Shown: piece by piece, positions 54,947 to 64,000 of the stretch
How positions within the stretch are numbered: the stretch's first letter is position 1
Layout of the letters: each line of letters opens with the position of its first letter
Assembly (NCBI GenBank): GCA_036245525.1
Contig: BTPG01000006.1
Span: 67,080,208 to 67,144,207 of the forward strand
DNA from: Semisulcospira habei
Lineage: Eukaryota > Mollusca > Gastropoda > Semisulcospiridae
Direction of reading: 5' to 3'
DNA length: 64,000 nucleotides
Program-made: the position numbers and the translations under genes
Notes under the pieces: model-generated
Told to the model about the DNA's origin: nothing
What the model saw: only the letters and a program-made list of their open reading frames with translations
The model's database searches: none

Positions 54947-55931
54947 GCTGGGTGGCGTTCGCATTACTCTGGCAGTTGAGGGAATCATAGGGATTATCAT
55001 TGCATAGCTGCCAACCCTCCCGATTTTTGGGGGAATTTCCAGATTTTTTTTCAAGTCCCGATTTTCCGGGTTTTTTGGTACATTTTTCCAGATTTTCAGA
55101 TTTTCAAGCTTTGTTTTAAAATTTGAGGCATTTTGGCGTACCGCTCGGGGTCAAGCGCCTGTAGTTGAGAGCCTGCCGCTATACTGTACCGCTAAGCTTT
55201 CGGGAACCCACAGCCAGTCTTGATTACGCATGCGCAGCAAATTTCCGTCCATTCTGTGTTTGTTCCGGTCCCTTCGAATTTTCCCTGGTCTGGAGCACAT
55301 GCTTAGCAATTTTCTCAAACTCCAAAGAAGCAGAAGTGGTTGGTGAAGTTCCATCCAGAGTACAAGCTTCGATGAATGGAGAACCGGCGAACACTTTGCA
55401 TTTCGTAAAATGTGCAGGGCAGACATAAACATCAGCCCTGAAAGTCTAAAATTTTGCCCACCAGCCTTTGGCTAGTGACTTGCAAGTTTTACTAGCCAAA
55501 CTGAAAATGTTACTAGCCAAAACTGAAAATTTTACTACTGAAAATAGCCCCCCAACTCAACAATATAATGTACCACAAGTGTTTGACGCCCAATGTTAGA
55601 GAGTGTTTTCTGCCCAGAGGCATTGAAAACAAATATTTGAACAGACAATCATAACCAAGTTAATGTTTATGTCCTGACTTCAGGCTTTTGATAGTATCAA
55701 GTGGAGAAATAACTGACAAAATCCCCATGTGAACTGTGGTGGGATTTTTTTTATTTATTTATTTTTTGTAAGTAGAGCTGAGCTTCTGTTTGCACAACAG
55801 GTTAAAGGGTCTGTAGACCCCCAGGTATAAATTTTAGAGGGTATACAGACCCCCAGACTAGCATTATAGAGGGTCCGCAGACTTATTTAAGAAAAACTGC
55901 ATCATCTGTATGTTCCTTAAAATAAATTATC

Positions 55932-56312
55932 CACACCCGGGTCTGCCCTGGGAGACTTGGGTGGGATTAACTACATTTTAGTTCCCAGGGTCACCCTGGT
56001 CAGCCCCACAGACAGGGTGTGTTTTTTCTGGGGCATGTGTTTCTGTCTACCCTTGGTCCATTCACCTGTATTTCTCTTTTTAAAACTCTCCCAACTGTCT
56101 GCACTGCCTGTAGCTCTTGATATTGGATGTGTGTTGCTAAATGGTCTTAGCTTTATTTAGGCCCCATGGCGTAGGTTTATTTAACGTATTGGACCGGCTG
56201 GCGACATACATTCAATATTCTGTTTCTTTTTTTTTTCCACAAGCAGTGCAGGCATGTCCTGAGAAAGCCTTGTTGCTGTCGGGACGATAAACAATGTACA
56301 ATCAATCAATCA
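55932..56312 (+). mobile_element. TCAA-tailed SINE, copy 4
   Basis: This 381-bp copy lies between perfect 15-bp direct repeats TTAAAATAAATTATC (55917-55931 and 56313-56327). The tail is ATCAATCAATCA. Confidence 0.93.
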
Positions 56313-56556
56313 TTAAAATAAATTATCTCATTTCGCTCTCTCCTCTTTAAATGTGTTGTGACAGTGTGTGTGTGTGTCCTTTCCATGATCTGATTCTTTA
56401 ACTGGTGAGCTATCGCGCAAAAGCCTGTCTCCCTAGCTCTCTCACACACAGAAAAAAAGATCTCTATTTATTTATTTGTATGATCGTTTGATAATGTATT
56501 GTAACAGAGAATATAGCGTTTTCTGCTGAACGCGGCAGATTGACAACCGAAGTGTG

Positions 56557-56561
<5 letters not shown>

Positions 56562-56609
<48 letters not shown>

Positions 56610-56642
56610 TGTGTGTGCTGTGTGTGTGTGTGTGTGTATGTG
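56562..56642. repeat. TG microsatellite
   Basis: About 80 bp of TG/TGTG with a few interruptions. Confidence 0.95.
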
Positions 56643-58053
56643 TGTAAACTGATGTACTTCAAAGTTAGTTTCAACCCGTTTAACCACTCAGAACTGAGAC
56701 GTGTTTCTCCAATGTTTGCCTAATAACTGTGTACCAGAAGATGGATCGACCATGATTTAAAAAAAACTGACAAACTTATTTCTGTTCAAATTTCTGGACT
56801 TGCTTTTTGAGTTTGCCTCAGTGCACATTGCGCATGCCATTCGAGTGCCGTCGAGCTTTAGCCATGGAAATACACTCAGCACAGCCATGGACTCTGAAAA
56901 CTGTGTCGTAGCGGCGGTGCCACACACGGCCCAGGGGTAGCATTTCTGGTACTGTCGCTTGTCGATGGAGATGGCGATGTCGAAGTGCAACTTTCTTCTT
57001 AGCGATTATCAAGATCAGACGGTGCCGGATTAAAGAATCGGAAGCATTCCAGCTCTTCCTTTGTTTTTTCTCCGCCATCTACAACTTCGTTCTAGATCGA
57101 AAGTGAAACGCACGATGCCGTATCCCATAATAGTATGTACGGTGACGTCACAGCAAGTAACGCGTTCAACATGTAGCACGCACTTTGTAATAACATGCTG
57201 ACACTACACATAAACTAACAGTTTGCCCGCCCTGTTACACTCGCACCGACGCCGGCGTCGGGTCGATTCTGAACGCAGCCGCGACTGAGCGAGCCGCTAA
57301 ACGAACCAATTTCGTCACTAAAAATAGAACGACTGTCACCGACCACTGTTATGGTACGCACAGTTCGAGTGACGTGTTCGGCTACTGCCGCAAAGTGATG
57401 TAGGCGACTCGCGGTGCGGTCAGGTCAAGCGCCGGCGTACCTGATGTTCGGCTGGCGGTTAGCCGTTGGATTGGAAAACGCACGAGCGCACTCGCATTTG
57501 GCGAGTGAGTATTTTTTTTTACTCGCCAAATAAAAAATTCACTCGCCATGGCGAATAAATTACTCGCCATTTTCAGGGCTGAACATCGCTGCGCACTGGC
57601 ACTGTGTTTGATTATCCAGCCGGAGCAATGTGTAGCATGAGTACCACCCCACCCCACCCCCCCCCAACCCCCACCCCCTGTCGTTTGATTTTTCGGCCAA
57701 GGTCTAGCGTCTGAATGTATCATGTATGAAGTGTCTCGGCAACTCCGGAATTTGGTTGCCTCGGGGTTGGCAGCTATGTCATTGTAATAAATAAATTGTA
57801 ATAAAACCTCATAATGAGATGTGGTTCTGCATTTATGAATTTATGACAGAAGAAGTAAAATGGACAATGAAAGCCAGTGTACAATTACGGACACCCACAG
57901 ACGCACACTACCACGTGCTCTTGGACACTAGGACACCTTGAGTGACCAGAAGTCGCCTACATGATGCTCTTGAGCCCCTTCACTACTGAGGGGAAAAGTG
58001 AACGCAATCCAGCTGCCAGAGACATAGATCCTCATCAGGACTGACGACAGGAT

Positions 58054-58121
58054 TGACAAGAGACACAAACCCACATGAGCCCCAGCTGTGGCCGGGGCTC
58101 ATGAGGATTTATGTCTCTTGT
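58054..58121. repeat. Palindrome H2 copy with extra arm
   Basis: GACAAGAGACACAAACCCAC pairs with the arm ending near 58121. A further partial right arm (GGGGGCTCATGAGGATCTGT) follows to about 58152. Confidence 0.8.
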
Positions 58122-58381
58122 CACTGCGGGGGGCTCATGAGGATCTGTGCCTTGTGCTGAGACCAGTTTGCATCCATGTTTCTTGGACTGGGTTGGGTTT
58201 TGGTCGTTGAATGAACCAGGATTTCAGAAACAGAAATGTACGTGCAATGGCAGGGAAGGGGTTAACGACGGGTGATCTCTCGTGGTCGCTCAAAACAGGT
58301 TCTGCTGTACCACAGTTCGGGGTTGTCACTCTCATTTGACACTTTTGGCTGTATTGTGCCGATCTAATTGACATCAGATAT

Positions 58382-58627
58382 AGAGATATAAATACTGAGC
58401 GGATTAAAGCATCATTAACACAATGACTGAGTTAACCCCCTTGATTATATCTTTTTTGGCCCTCCATATCCATGTCTCCCACACAGAGTAAATACCATTG
58501 GAAGTTACCCCTAAATCATTATTATTTAAACAGCCACATTTTTATGAAAATCAAAAATAATACTTAAGGGGTTAACTCAGTCATTGTGTTAATAATACTT
58601 CAATCCGCTCAGTATTTATATCTCTCT
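58382..58627. repeat. Inverted repeat with 60-bp arms
   Basis: Arms at 58382-58440 and 58567-58627 (ATAAATACTGAGCGGATT and complement; ACACAATGACTGAGTTAACC and complement) enclose about 125 bp. TTAACCCC/GGGGTTAA sits at the inner ends. The outer ends start AGAGATAT, loosely like the Polinton 1 terminus. Confidence 0.8.
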
Positions 58628-58639
58628 TAATTAGCTCAT

Positions 58640-59415
58640 ATGTCTACTGTCGCAATGTTACTATGTACGTAAACACAGCCCGTCGCCAGCTGACTCTAGA
58701 CGCGTCAGAATAAAATATGCACAACAGTTACAAAATATGATCACGTCCTAATGTTTTGACAACGTTGCTCAAAACCTTTTCAAATCCTTTAGCTGCTAGA
58801 TCGATGTACCACACCTGAGTCGATATTCACACAATTTATTTTTGTCCTTAAGAAAATGCACATCGAAAAAATCATGACCCCCCACAAATGTAAATTGGTT
58901 TTAAGATTGAATGGGAATAAAACCCCCATTAGCTACCGCACACAGAGAGAGAGAAAGACCCGCTTTGACAACACAGACATAAACTCCACTCATGTGAAAC
59001 TTACACGTTTTAAATCAGCTTCTTTTCAAGCCAGCTCACTTGTTTACCTTTGTGGTGTCTAATGTCGCCACGCGCCGGCACAGTAGCGCGCCACTGTTCA
59101 ACTCACTGTGAGACCTAACACTCTATGTGAAGCCGGCTCTACAGCTCTGAAAAGGCTATTTGCTGAGAGGTGTCATACACTCAAGAAGACAGCATGTTTC
59201 GAAATTGACTTCATATTTACTCAATGACTGGTTCCCGAGAAATCAAACGGTGGCCTATACTCTGCACTATACAGGGAGCTGGAAAAACAGTTGTATAAGA
59301 AACTAACAAGTAATATCTAACACACAGACGTACACACACACAAACACACTTACACACAGACGCGCACACAAACAAACAAACAAACACACAATCAAACAGA
59401 CGTACAAACAAACAA

Positions 59416-59477
<62 letters not shown>

Positions 59478-59834
59478 TTACAGACACTCATGTCAGTACA
59501 ATTTTATCGTAAGCATGAGCTGCCAGGTGGTGTCACGGTTGATCGCCTTTTGTGTTGCCTCACGCCGCGCTATTAGCGGCCGCATTCCATTCCTTTTCAA
59601 TTCAGACACGAGCCGCATTTTGAAAAGGCTCTCACCCGTCAATGGCCTTTATAGCTATACCCTTTCAAATCGCTAAGTTGTGTCAAAGTTCAACAAGGGG
59701 AACGTTATTATTTGAAAGGAGGGGGATCATTTACAAAACGGTTCTACATGTGAGGGCTTAATGTACTCATGTCTGGTTTACTGACAAAGAAACAAATGTG
59801 TTTATAAATTATCTTTTTTAATTGCATTATAAAA
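58640..59834. other. Region before Polinton 2 genes
   Basis: It includes a CA microsatellite and related CAAACA repeats (about 59330-59475). No gene is recognised. The left terminus of the second Polinton probably lies in or just before this stretch but cannot be fixed without its right end. Confidence 0.45.
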
Positions 59835-60779
59835 TGAACACAGACGAACTCCTTCTATTAAATGATATTGGCGCTGTAGAAAACATAGACTTAGATTCGA
59901 AGCGGGAACGACTTTTATCTGTAGTGGTTTCTGGTCATTCGAAATCTTATCTTGGGAAGCTTTATTCAACTGAAGATATACTATCCCTCACGGCTGCTGA
60001 TTTATTTAAACTTCATTTTAAATACGAACAACACATGGCTTCACTAATGACCCGTGATTTGAGCAAATCAATTGTCTGCTTATATTCAAAAGCTGTGAGT
60101 TACGCTCTCCCTGTAGACATTGAAAATCTCACAAATGACCTCGAGAGTAACCCCATTGTAACGAGTGCAATTGGTAAATTAGCTTGCCTTTTATTCTACA
60201 GGTTTGGTAATTTGCTGGCTCCTCTGGTAACATTAATTGTAACTAGCAGCCATGTTGATTTTACGAAATTAAATTTTTTTGTTGATAAAAATGGACGACC
60301 AACAGACGACCCCCCAAACGACCCCACAGATGAACCCTGCCCCGGACCCTGTCAAGACCCCGATTCACACAGTGACAAAAATTAAAAATGCAGGGAGGGT
60401 TCAGTCAGGTAAACGTTTAGCTGAATGGAACAAGCAGAAAAAGTTACAGCTACAGGCGCTAACAGAAAAGGCTCATGTAAGTGATCCGCCGTCAACACTG
60501 TCAGGACCATCAGGACCGTCAGAACTGACAGGACTTTCAACACCCCTGTCACACACACATCAAAGTGAAAGACCTTCAACCCAGTCTAATTCTGAAACAG
60601 CAAAATATGTAGTTGCCGCATTTGTTGTTGGATCTGGTTTTGTAGCTTACCAATTATACAAAAAATACAAGCCACACACTCGAACAGTGACCAAAAAATT
60701 AAACACTCCATCATCAAAAACAGAAGTCGCCACATTACCAACAATACCCAAAGTTGTCGACCCATTTCATATGCAGTAA
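59835..60779 (+). pseudogene. Polinton 2 gene P1, split into two overlapping frames
   Basis: The first frame (MNTDELLLLNDIGAVENIDL, 59835-60385) carries the helical domain with SAIGKLACLLFYRFGN. The second frame (MDDQQTTP from 60291, to 60779) carries the Pro/Thr linker, a basic stretch (SGKRLAEWNKQKKLQLQALT) and a hydrophobic helix (YVVAAFVVGSGFVAYQLY) with a basic tail. In Polinton 1 the two halves are continuous in one frame. The frames here differ by one base around a run of seven T at 60274-60280. This is either an indel or a site of programmed shifting. The likely role is a Polinton-specific membrane or virion-associated protein; the function is unknown. Confidence 0.7.
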
Positions 60780-60814
60780 TAAATTTATTATTTTAATTTT
60801 TTCTTGCCTAAGAA

Positions 60815-61392
60815 ATGAATGACTCAAAGAATTTAATGAATCTTGTGTATCACTCTGCAGTAATCAGTGCATTAGCAGTAACGTTTTCTATGCTGGGAAA
60901 AAATCTACTCAAAATGAAATCACCAGACCTCAGTAGACTCGATTTTTTAGTTCCCAGGGTCACCCTGGTCAGCCCCACAGGGTGGGTTTTTCTCTCTATT
61001 CTGGGGCATGCGTTTCTGTCTACCCTTTGTCCATTCACCTGTATTTGCCTTTTTAAAACTCTCCCTACTGTCTGCACTGCCTGTAGCTCTTGATATTGGA
61101 TGTGTGTTGCTAAATGGTCTTAGCTTTATTTAGGCCCCATGTTGTAGGTTTATTTAACGTATTTGGCCGGCTGGCGACATACATTCAATTTTCTGTTTAG
61201 TTTTTTTTTCACAAGCAGTGCAGGCACGTCCTGAGAAAGCCTTGTTGCTGTCGGGACGTTAAGCAATGTACAATCAATCAATCAATCGATTTCGAAGACA
61301 GCGCTAAGCTAATTGTAGTTGTAACAGCGTCAATCGCCACGAAAGACCTTCTTGTTAAACAGGGAATTATTCCCGAAAATGTTTCTATGTAA
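60815..61392 (+). pseudogene. Polinton 2 gene P2, interrupted by a SINE
   Basis: The frame starts MNDSKNLMNLVYHSAVISAL and reads to RLDF at about 60945. A SINE (60946-61285) then intervenes, and DFEDSAKL through IIPENVSM follows to the stop at 61390-61392. The seven-base direct repeat TCGATTT marks the insertion. The uninterrupted version is at 12617-12862. Confidence 0.85.
60946..61285 (+). mobile_element. TCAA-tailed SINE, copy 5, inside Polinton P2
   Basis: Flanked by TCGATTT (60939-60945 and 61286-61292). This copy lacks about 40 bp of the usual GC-rich head. The tail is (ATCA)n. Confidence 0.92.
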
Positions 61393-61403
61393 ATAAAAAT
61401 AAT

Positions 61404-61838
61404 ATGGCGACGATAGCTATTATGGTGGGAGGAGCGATGGTCAACGCCCTCGCGTTTAGCGGCTCTAATTATCTCTTTTCTAAAATGGGTAGAGAACAAT
61501 CTGCATAAGAAATAAAGCGTCATAATGAAGCATCAGAAAAATTAGCACAAGCTCAACAGGATTACGAAAAGAATAGAATTGAGAAACTTGATTTCATCAA
61601 TGAAAAACTCAGGCTAGAAGGTCACGCACAACATACGTTTTCAAATACAGACGACGCAATCCGTGAGTATTTTTTAGTCACGGGTGAAGACATGTCTATA
61701 CCGAAACCAAAACTAAGTGACTACTATCAACCAAGCCCAGAACAAAGAAACGGAGAGATAATCTTTGTTCTAGTGGGAATGATATTTGTTTATTTTACTG
61801 GAGTTTTCATTGCTAGAAAAAATGGCAGCCGAAAATAA
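61404..61838 (+). pseudogene. Polinton 2 gene P3 with one internal stop
   Basis: It starts MATIAIMVGGAMVNALAFSG (hydrophobic helix). It has a coiled-coil region (NEASEKLAQAQQDYEKNRIE) and a second hydrophobic helix near the end (IIFVLVGMIFVYFTGVFIA). A TAA at 61507-61509 stands where Polinton 1 has GAA, a single-base change. The last 17 bases overlap the integrase start in another frame. Unknown function, membrane-associated by sequence. Confidence 0.7.
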
Positions 61839-62793
61839 ACTATCGAAAATATATTACTCACCATCAGGGTATTATAAAGGAGCAACCGCTATTCAGAAAT
61901 TACATGCCGCTGTGGGCGGAGATATATCACTCAATCAGGTCAAGCAATGGTTACAGAGACAGGCAATTTGGCAGATATATTTACCTGCTCCAAGAAAGAT
62001 AACGAGACCTCATTTTGAGAACACAACACCTAATGACACGCACCAAATGGACCTCCTGTTCCTACCACATGACACAATAAGAAAGAAACGATACAAGTAT
62101 GCATTAACTGTTGTAGACATTGCTTCAAGGTATAAAGACGCTGAACCCATATCTGACAAAACAGCCAGTACAGTTGCTACTGCATTATCAAAAATATATA
62201 GTCGAGGCCCCTTAAGATACCCCAGACTTGTACAAGTTGATGACGGATCAGAATTCAAAGGTGCTGTTAATCAGTTATTTGCTAAGCATGGCGTACTGGT
62301 CAGACGTGGTATTCCAGGCGTGCACAGATCGCAGGCAATTGTAGAAAACTTTAACAAACAGTTATCAGAAAGACTTTTCAGTTACCAGTATTCTAAGGAA
62401 CTCATGCATGACACCCGTAACACGGAGTGGGTACAAAGGTTACCACATGTGATAAAAGCAATGAACAATGAAGGCCACCCAAAACCTGCTGATGCTATTA
62501 AATTGAAAACAATTACAGAGCCAAAAACAATGTCAACCCCAACCCCGGCACCCGACACAAGTTTATTTACTAAACAGGTGAGATATTTATATCAGCCAGG
62601 TGAAGCTGAGAATGACATCAGGCGCAGGTCAACAGACCCCATATGGTCAACATCCGTTCATAATATAAAAAAAATAATTCCCGGCGCAGACGCAACAATA
62701 TATTACCTGTATGACCCTGCACCCCAGAGGGCATTTGTCAGAGAAGAATTACAGATTATTCCCTCAGACACCGTTACTCATTTCAGTAACTAA
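61822..62793 (+). CDS. Polinton integrase (retroviral-type, DDE)
   Basis: This protein of 323 residues inserts Polinton DNA into the genome. An N-terminal helical region (KIYYSPSGYYKGATAIQKLH) is followed by the rve core with Asp 77 (HQMDLLFLP), Asp 140 (VQVDDGSEFKG) and Glu 175 (AIVENFNKQ). The last two are 35 residues apart, the classic D,D-35-E spacing. The C-terminal part (VRYLYQPGEAENDIRRRSTD) is a chromo/SH3-like DNA-binding region by position. I chose the Met at 61822; an upstream extension in the frame is possible. No frameshift or stop is present. It overlaps P3 slightly and the polymerase gene end by 30 bp on the other strand. Confidence 0.92.
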   Translation: MAAENKLSKIYYSPSGYYKGATAIQKLHAAVGGDISLNQVKQWLQRQAIWQIYLPAPRKITRPHFENTTPNDTHQMDLLFLPHDTIRKKRYKYALTVVDIASRYKDAEPISDKTASTVATALSKIYSRGPLRYPRLVQVDDGSEFKGAVNQLFAKHGVLVRRGIPGVHRSQAIVENFNKQLSERLFSYQYSKELMHDTRNTEWVQRLPHVIKAMNNEGHPKPADAIKLKTITEPKTMSTPTPAPDTSLFTKQVRYLYQPGEAENDIRRRSTDPIWSTSVHNIKKIIPGADATIYYLYDPAPQRAFVREELQIIPSDTVTHFSN

Positions 62794-64000
62794 CTCATCA
62801 ATTAATTCATCAACCAGTTCGTCAGCTATTTCTTCAGATAACTTGAGCCTGTAATGTCCAGGTGCATAAGCTTTTTCCTTAGTGTGAAACACTCTTTTCG
62901 TGTCTCCAACTGCAAGTGATTTCTTATGTGTTTGAATTATTTCAAGATTATGTTTGTTTGATCTCAGTGACTTGTTTGGATAATCAGGCATTAATGCACC
63001 ATCTAACACTTGCTTGTAATGTTCATGACGTATGTCTTTATTTTTTATTGCTGTTTTCTTGATACCTTTGGCTTTTGACTGACTACCCTTTTGGTGCAGT
63101 ATAGAATACATTTTTGATCTCAGTCCAACGTACTCAACTATTGGCACACCATTTAGTTCATCTTTAAACTTACCAGGCACTTTCTTGTTTTGTGTGCTAA
63201 ACAGTGGATGATCCTTAGGGTAATCAGACGTGTCATACATGTGTAGTTCTGTTTTCATGTCTTCATAAAAGTCTTCAGTAGGCACATCAATGATCATAGA
63301 GTCAGTGTCAGTGTATAACAATCGACAGTCAGGATACTTTAATTTGAAGTAATCATAATAAAATTCAAGCATCACCAGTTTTGACAATTCAAGAATTGCC
63401 ATACCAATGAATACTGGCTTGTCCAGTTTAACAATCTTTTTTTTGAGTGACACTGCATACAATGATGAATGAAATTCTTTGTACCCAGTGTACTGTGGCT
63501 TACCTGTAAGTTTAATAGCACCCAATTCAGTTGTGACCAGTCTCACATCTTTTCTATGATGAGGATTTTCCATCGTCTTGCCAAAACAGGCATTGTTCAT
63601 AAGCTTAAAGAAGTCTTTGTCAAATGCAGTGTTGCCGTCTCTGGCACGAAGGGTTGTGTTCTTCATTATGTAATCTTTCATGAAAGCACTCTGATCAAAT
63701 TGAATTCCTCTGTGAACTTTCTTTAGTACTAACCCGTGTCTGATGTAAAACTGCAACAAGCGGTAGTGACAAACGTAATTGAATTTGTCATTTAAATTTG
63801 GCACAAGTTTGGTGTCTTCTTTTTTCCCCGTCATACTCATTTTCTCAACTGCTAATGGATAATCATTGTGGTAATCATGTAGATGGTGTGGGTACTCTAG
63901 GTCTACTTCAAAGATCCAACCCTTCGCGTCGTTTCGGTCATGATTCATAATATTGTTTGTTAACCCTGTTATGTCATACTGTGACAAATCATACAGACAA
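62764..64000 (-). CDS. polB: Polinton protein-primed DNA polymerase B, C-terminal part
   Basis: The frame is open to the window edge; the N-terminal exonuclease region lies beyond 64000. About 410 residues are visible. They include the motif A region (FEVDLEYPHHLHDYHNDYPL, where DLEYP replaces the usual DxxSLYP), motif B (FFKLMNNACFGKTMEN) and motif C (YTDTDS). KFKDEL, then YVGLRSKMYSIL, follow as in other Polinton and protein-primed polymerases. The C-terminal tail ends in Glu/Leu/Ile-rich repeats (IADELVDELIDELVTEM). The protein replicates element DNA using a terminal protein primer. No stop or frameshift is visible. The gene is convergent with the integrase. Confidence 0.93.
   Translation of the reverse strand, partial: CLYDLSQYDITGLTNNIMNHDRNDAKGWIFEVDLEYPHHLHDYHNDYPLAVEKMSMTGKKEDTKLVPNLNDKFNYVCHYRLLQFYIRHGLVLKKVHRGIQFDQSAFMKDYIMKNTTLRARDGNTAFDKDFFKLMNNACFGKTMENPHHRKDVRLVTTELGAIKLTGKPQYTGYKEFHSSLYAVSLKKKIVKLDKPVFIGMAILELSKLVMLEFYYDYFKLKYPDCRLLYTDTDSMIIDVPTEDFYEDMKTELHMYDTSDYPKDHPLFSTQNKKVPGKFKDELNGVPIVEYVGLRSKMYSILHQKGSQSKAKGIKKTAIKNKDIRHEHYKQVLDGALMPDYPNKSLRSNKHNLEIIQTHKKSLAVGDTKRVFHTKEKAYAPGHYRLKLSEEIADELVDELIDELVTEMSNGV

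Larger units (their letters stand above)
55434..57584. mobile_element. Nested element with CAGCCCTGAAA ends
   Basis: CAGCCCTGAAA at 55434 and TTTCAGGGCTG ending near 57584 are inverted, with AACAT on both outer sides. The ends are followed by ACTAGCC/ACTCGCC repeats. Part of the interior (56757-57078, minus strand) is open but not recognised. Confidence 0.5.
55003..57776. mobile_element. DNA transposon remnant with CATAGCTGCCAACCC ends (hAT-like)
   Basis: The inverted ends CATAGCTGCCAACCC and GGGTTGGCAGCTATG are flanked by perfect TCATTG direct repeats. Near 55320-55440 a broken frame reads KKQKWLVKFHPEYK, then FRKMCRADINIS. This resembles the zinc-finger start of some hAT-type transposases. 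The interior holds a second inverted-repeat element and a SINE. Confidence 0.6.
59835..64000 (+). mobile_element. Polinton/Maverick 2, left part, runs off the window
   Basis: The order is P1, P2, P3 and integrase on the plus strand, then polymerase B on the minus strand, convergent with the integrase. Integrase plus protein-primed polymerase B is the defining Polinton pair. P1-P3 correspond one to one to the block in Polinton 1. A SINE lies in P2. Left boundary uncertain; right end outside the window. Confidence 0.88.

Noticed and set aside
56468..56687. Open frames rich in His-Thr on the minus strand
   Set aside because: They come from the TG microsatellite at 56562-56642.
56757..57078. A protein gene on the minus strand (86 and 77 codons in two frames)
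   Set aside because: It lies in a nested transposon remnant, switches frame, and no family was recognised.
58382..58627. Left terminus of Polinton 2
   Set aside because: The outer bases AGAGATAT resemble the Polinton 1 end, but the arms form a local hairpin and the right Polinton end is outside the window, so this cannot be supported.
59217..59491. Open frames of VCVCVC type on the minus strand
   Set aside because: They are translations of the CA microsatellite and have no protein character.

Overview
The window is a piece of an animal nuclear genome, most likely a marine invertebrate and probably a mollusc. This is judged from intron-rich gene structure, DIRS and Polinton elements and the repeat style; no species marker is visible. 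The only host gene recognised is NUP210 (gp210), the lumenal glycoprotein of the nuclear pore membrane ring. Eighteen consecutive exons lie on the + strand between 4534 and 54728. They join in a single open frame of about 797 codons with every splice phase compatible, covering roughly the middle 40 percent of the protein. The first and last parts of the gene lie outside the window.

Everything else is intron filled with mobile DNA. Four DIRS-type tyrosine-recombinase retrotransposons occupy about 24 kb: A 472-4506, B 23651-31070, C 33951-40171, D 44376-50561. All read in the same direction as NUP210. Each has inverted ends plus an internal complementary region near its 3' end, the DIRS hallmark. 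C is the best preserved (gag, RT-RNase H, tyrosine recombinase); A, B and D are badly decayed. A, B and D each also contain a divergent 5S rRNA-like sequence.

Two Polinton (Maverick) copies are present. One, 8203-14104, is a deleted derivative with about 250-bp terminal inverted repeats, inserted in a 163-bp tandem array. The other runs from about 59835 off the right edge. It carries three small putative membrane-protein genes, an integrase and a convergent protein-primed DNA polymerase B. The two copies share the same three-gene block.

Smaller elements fill the rest. There are five copies of a 340-390 bp SINE-like family ending in a TCAA repeat, each with its own target-site duplication, and one tRNA-headed SINE. 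There are pogo-like elements with TA duplications, LINE fragments, hAT-like remnants, and a 4.7-kb TG...CA insertion with a 5-bp duplication. There is also a swarm of near-perfect palindromes, several flanked by TTAA. Nesting allows relative dating: SINE inside DIRS B, SINE inside a Polinton gene, LINE inside a palindromic MITE, and DIRS C inside a LINE that sits inside a pogo-like element, with an adjacent segment inverted.
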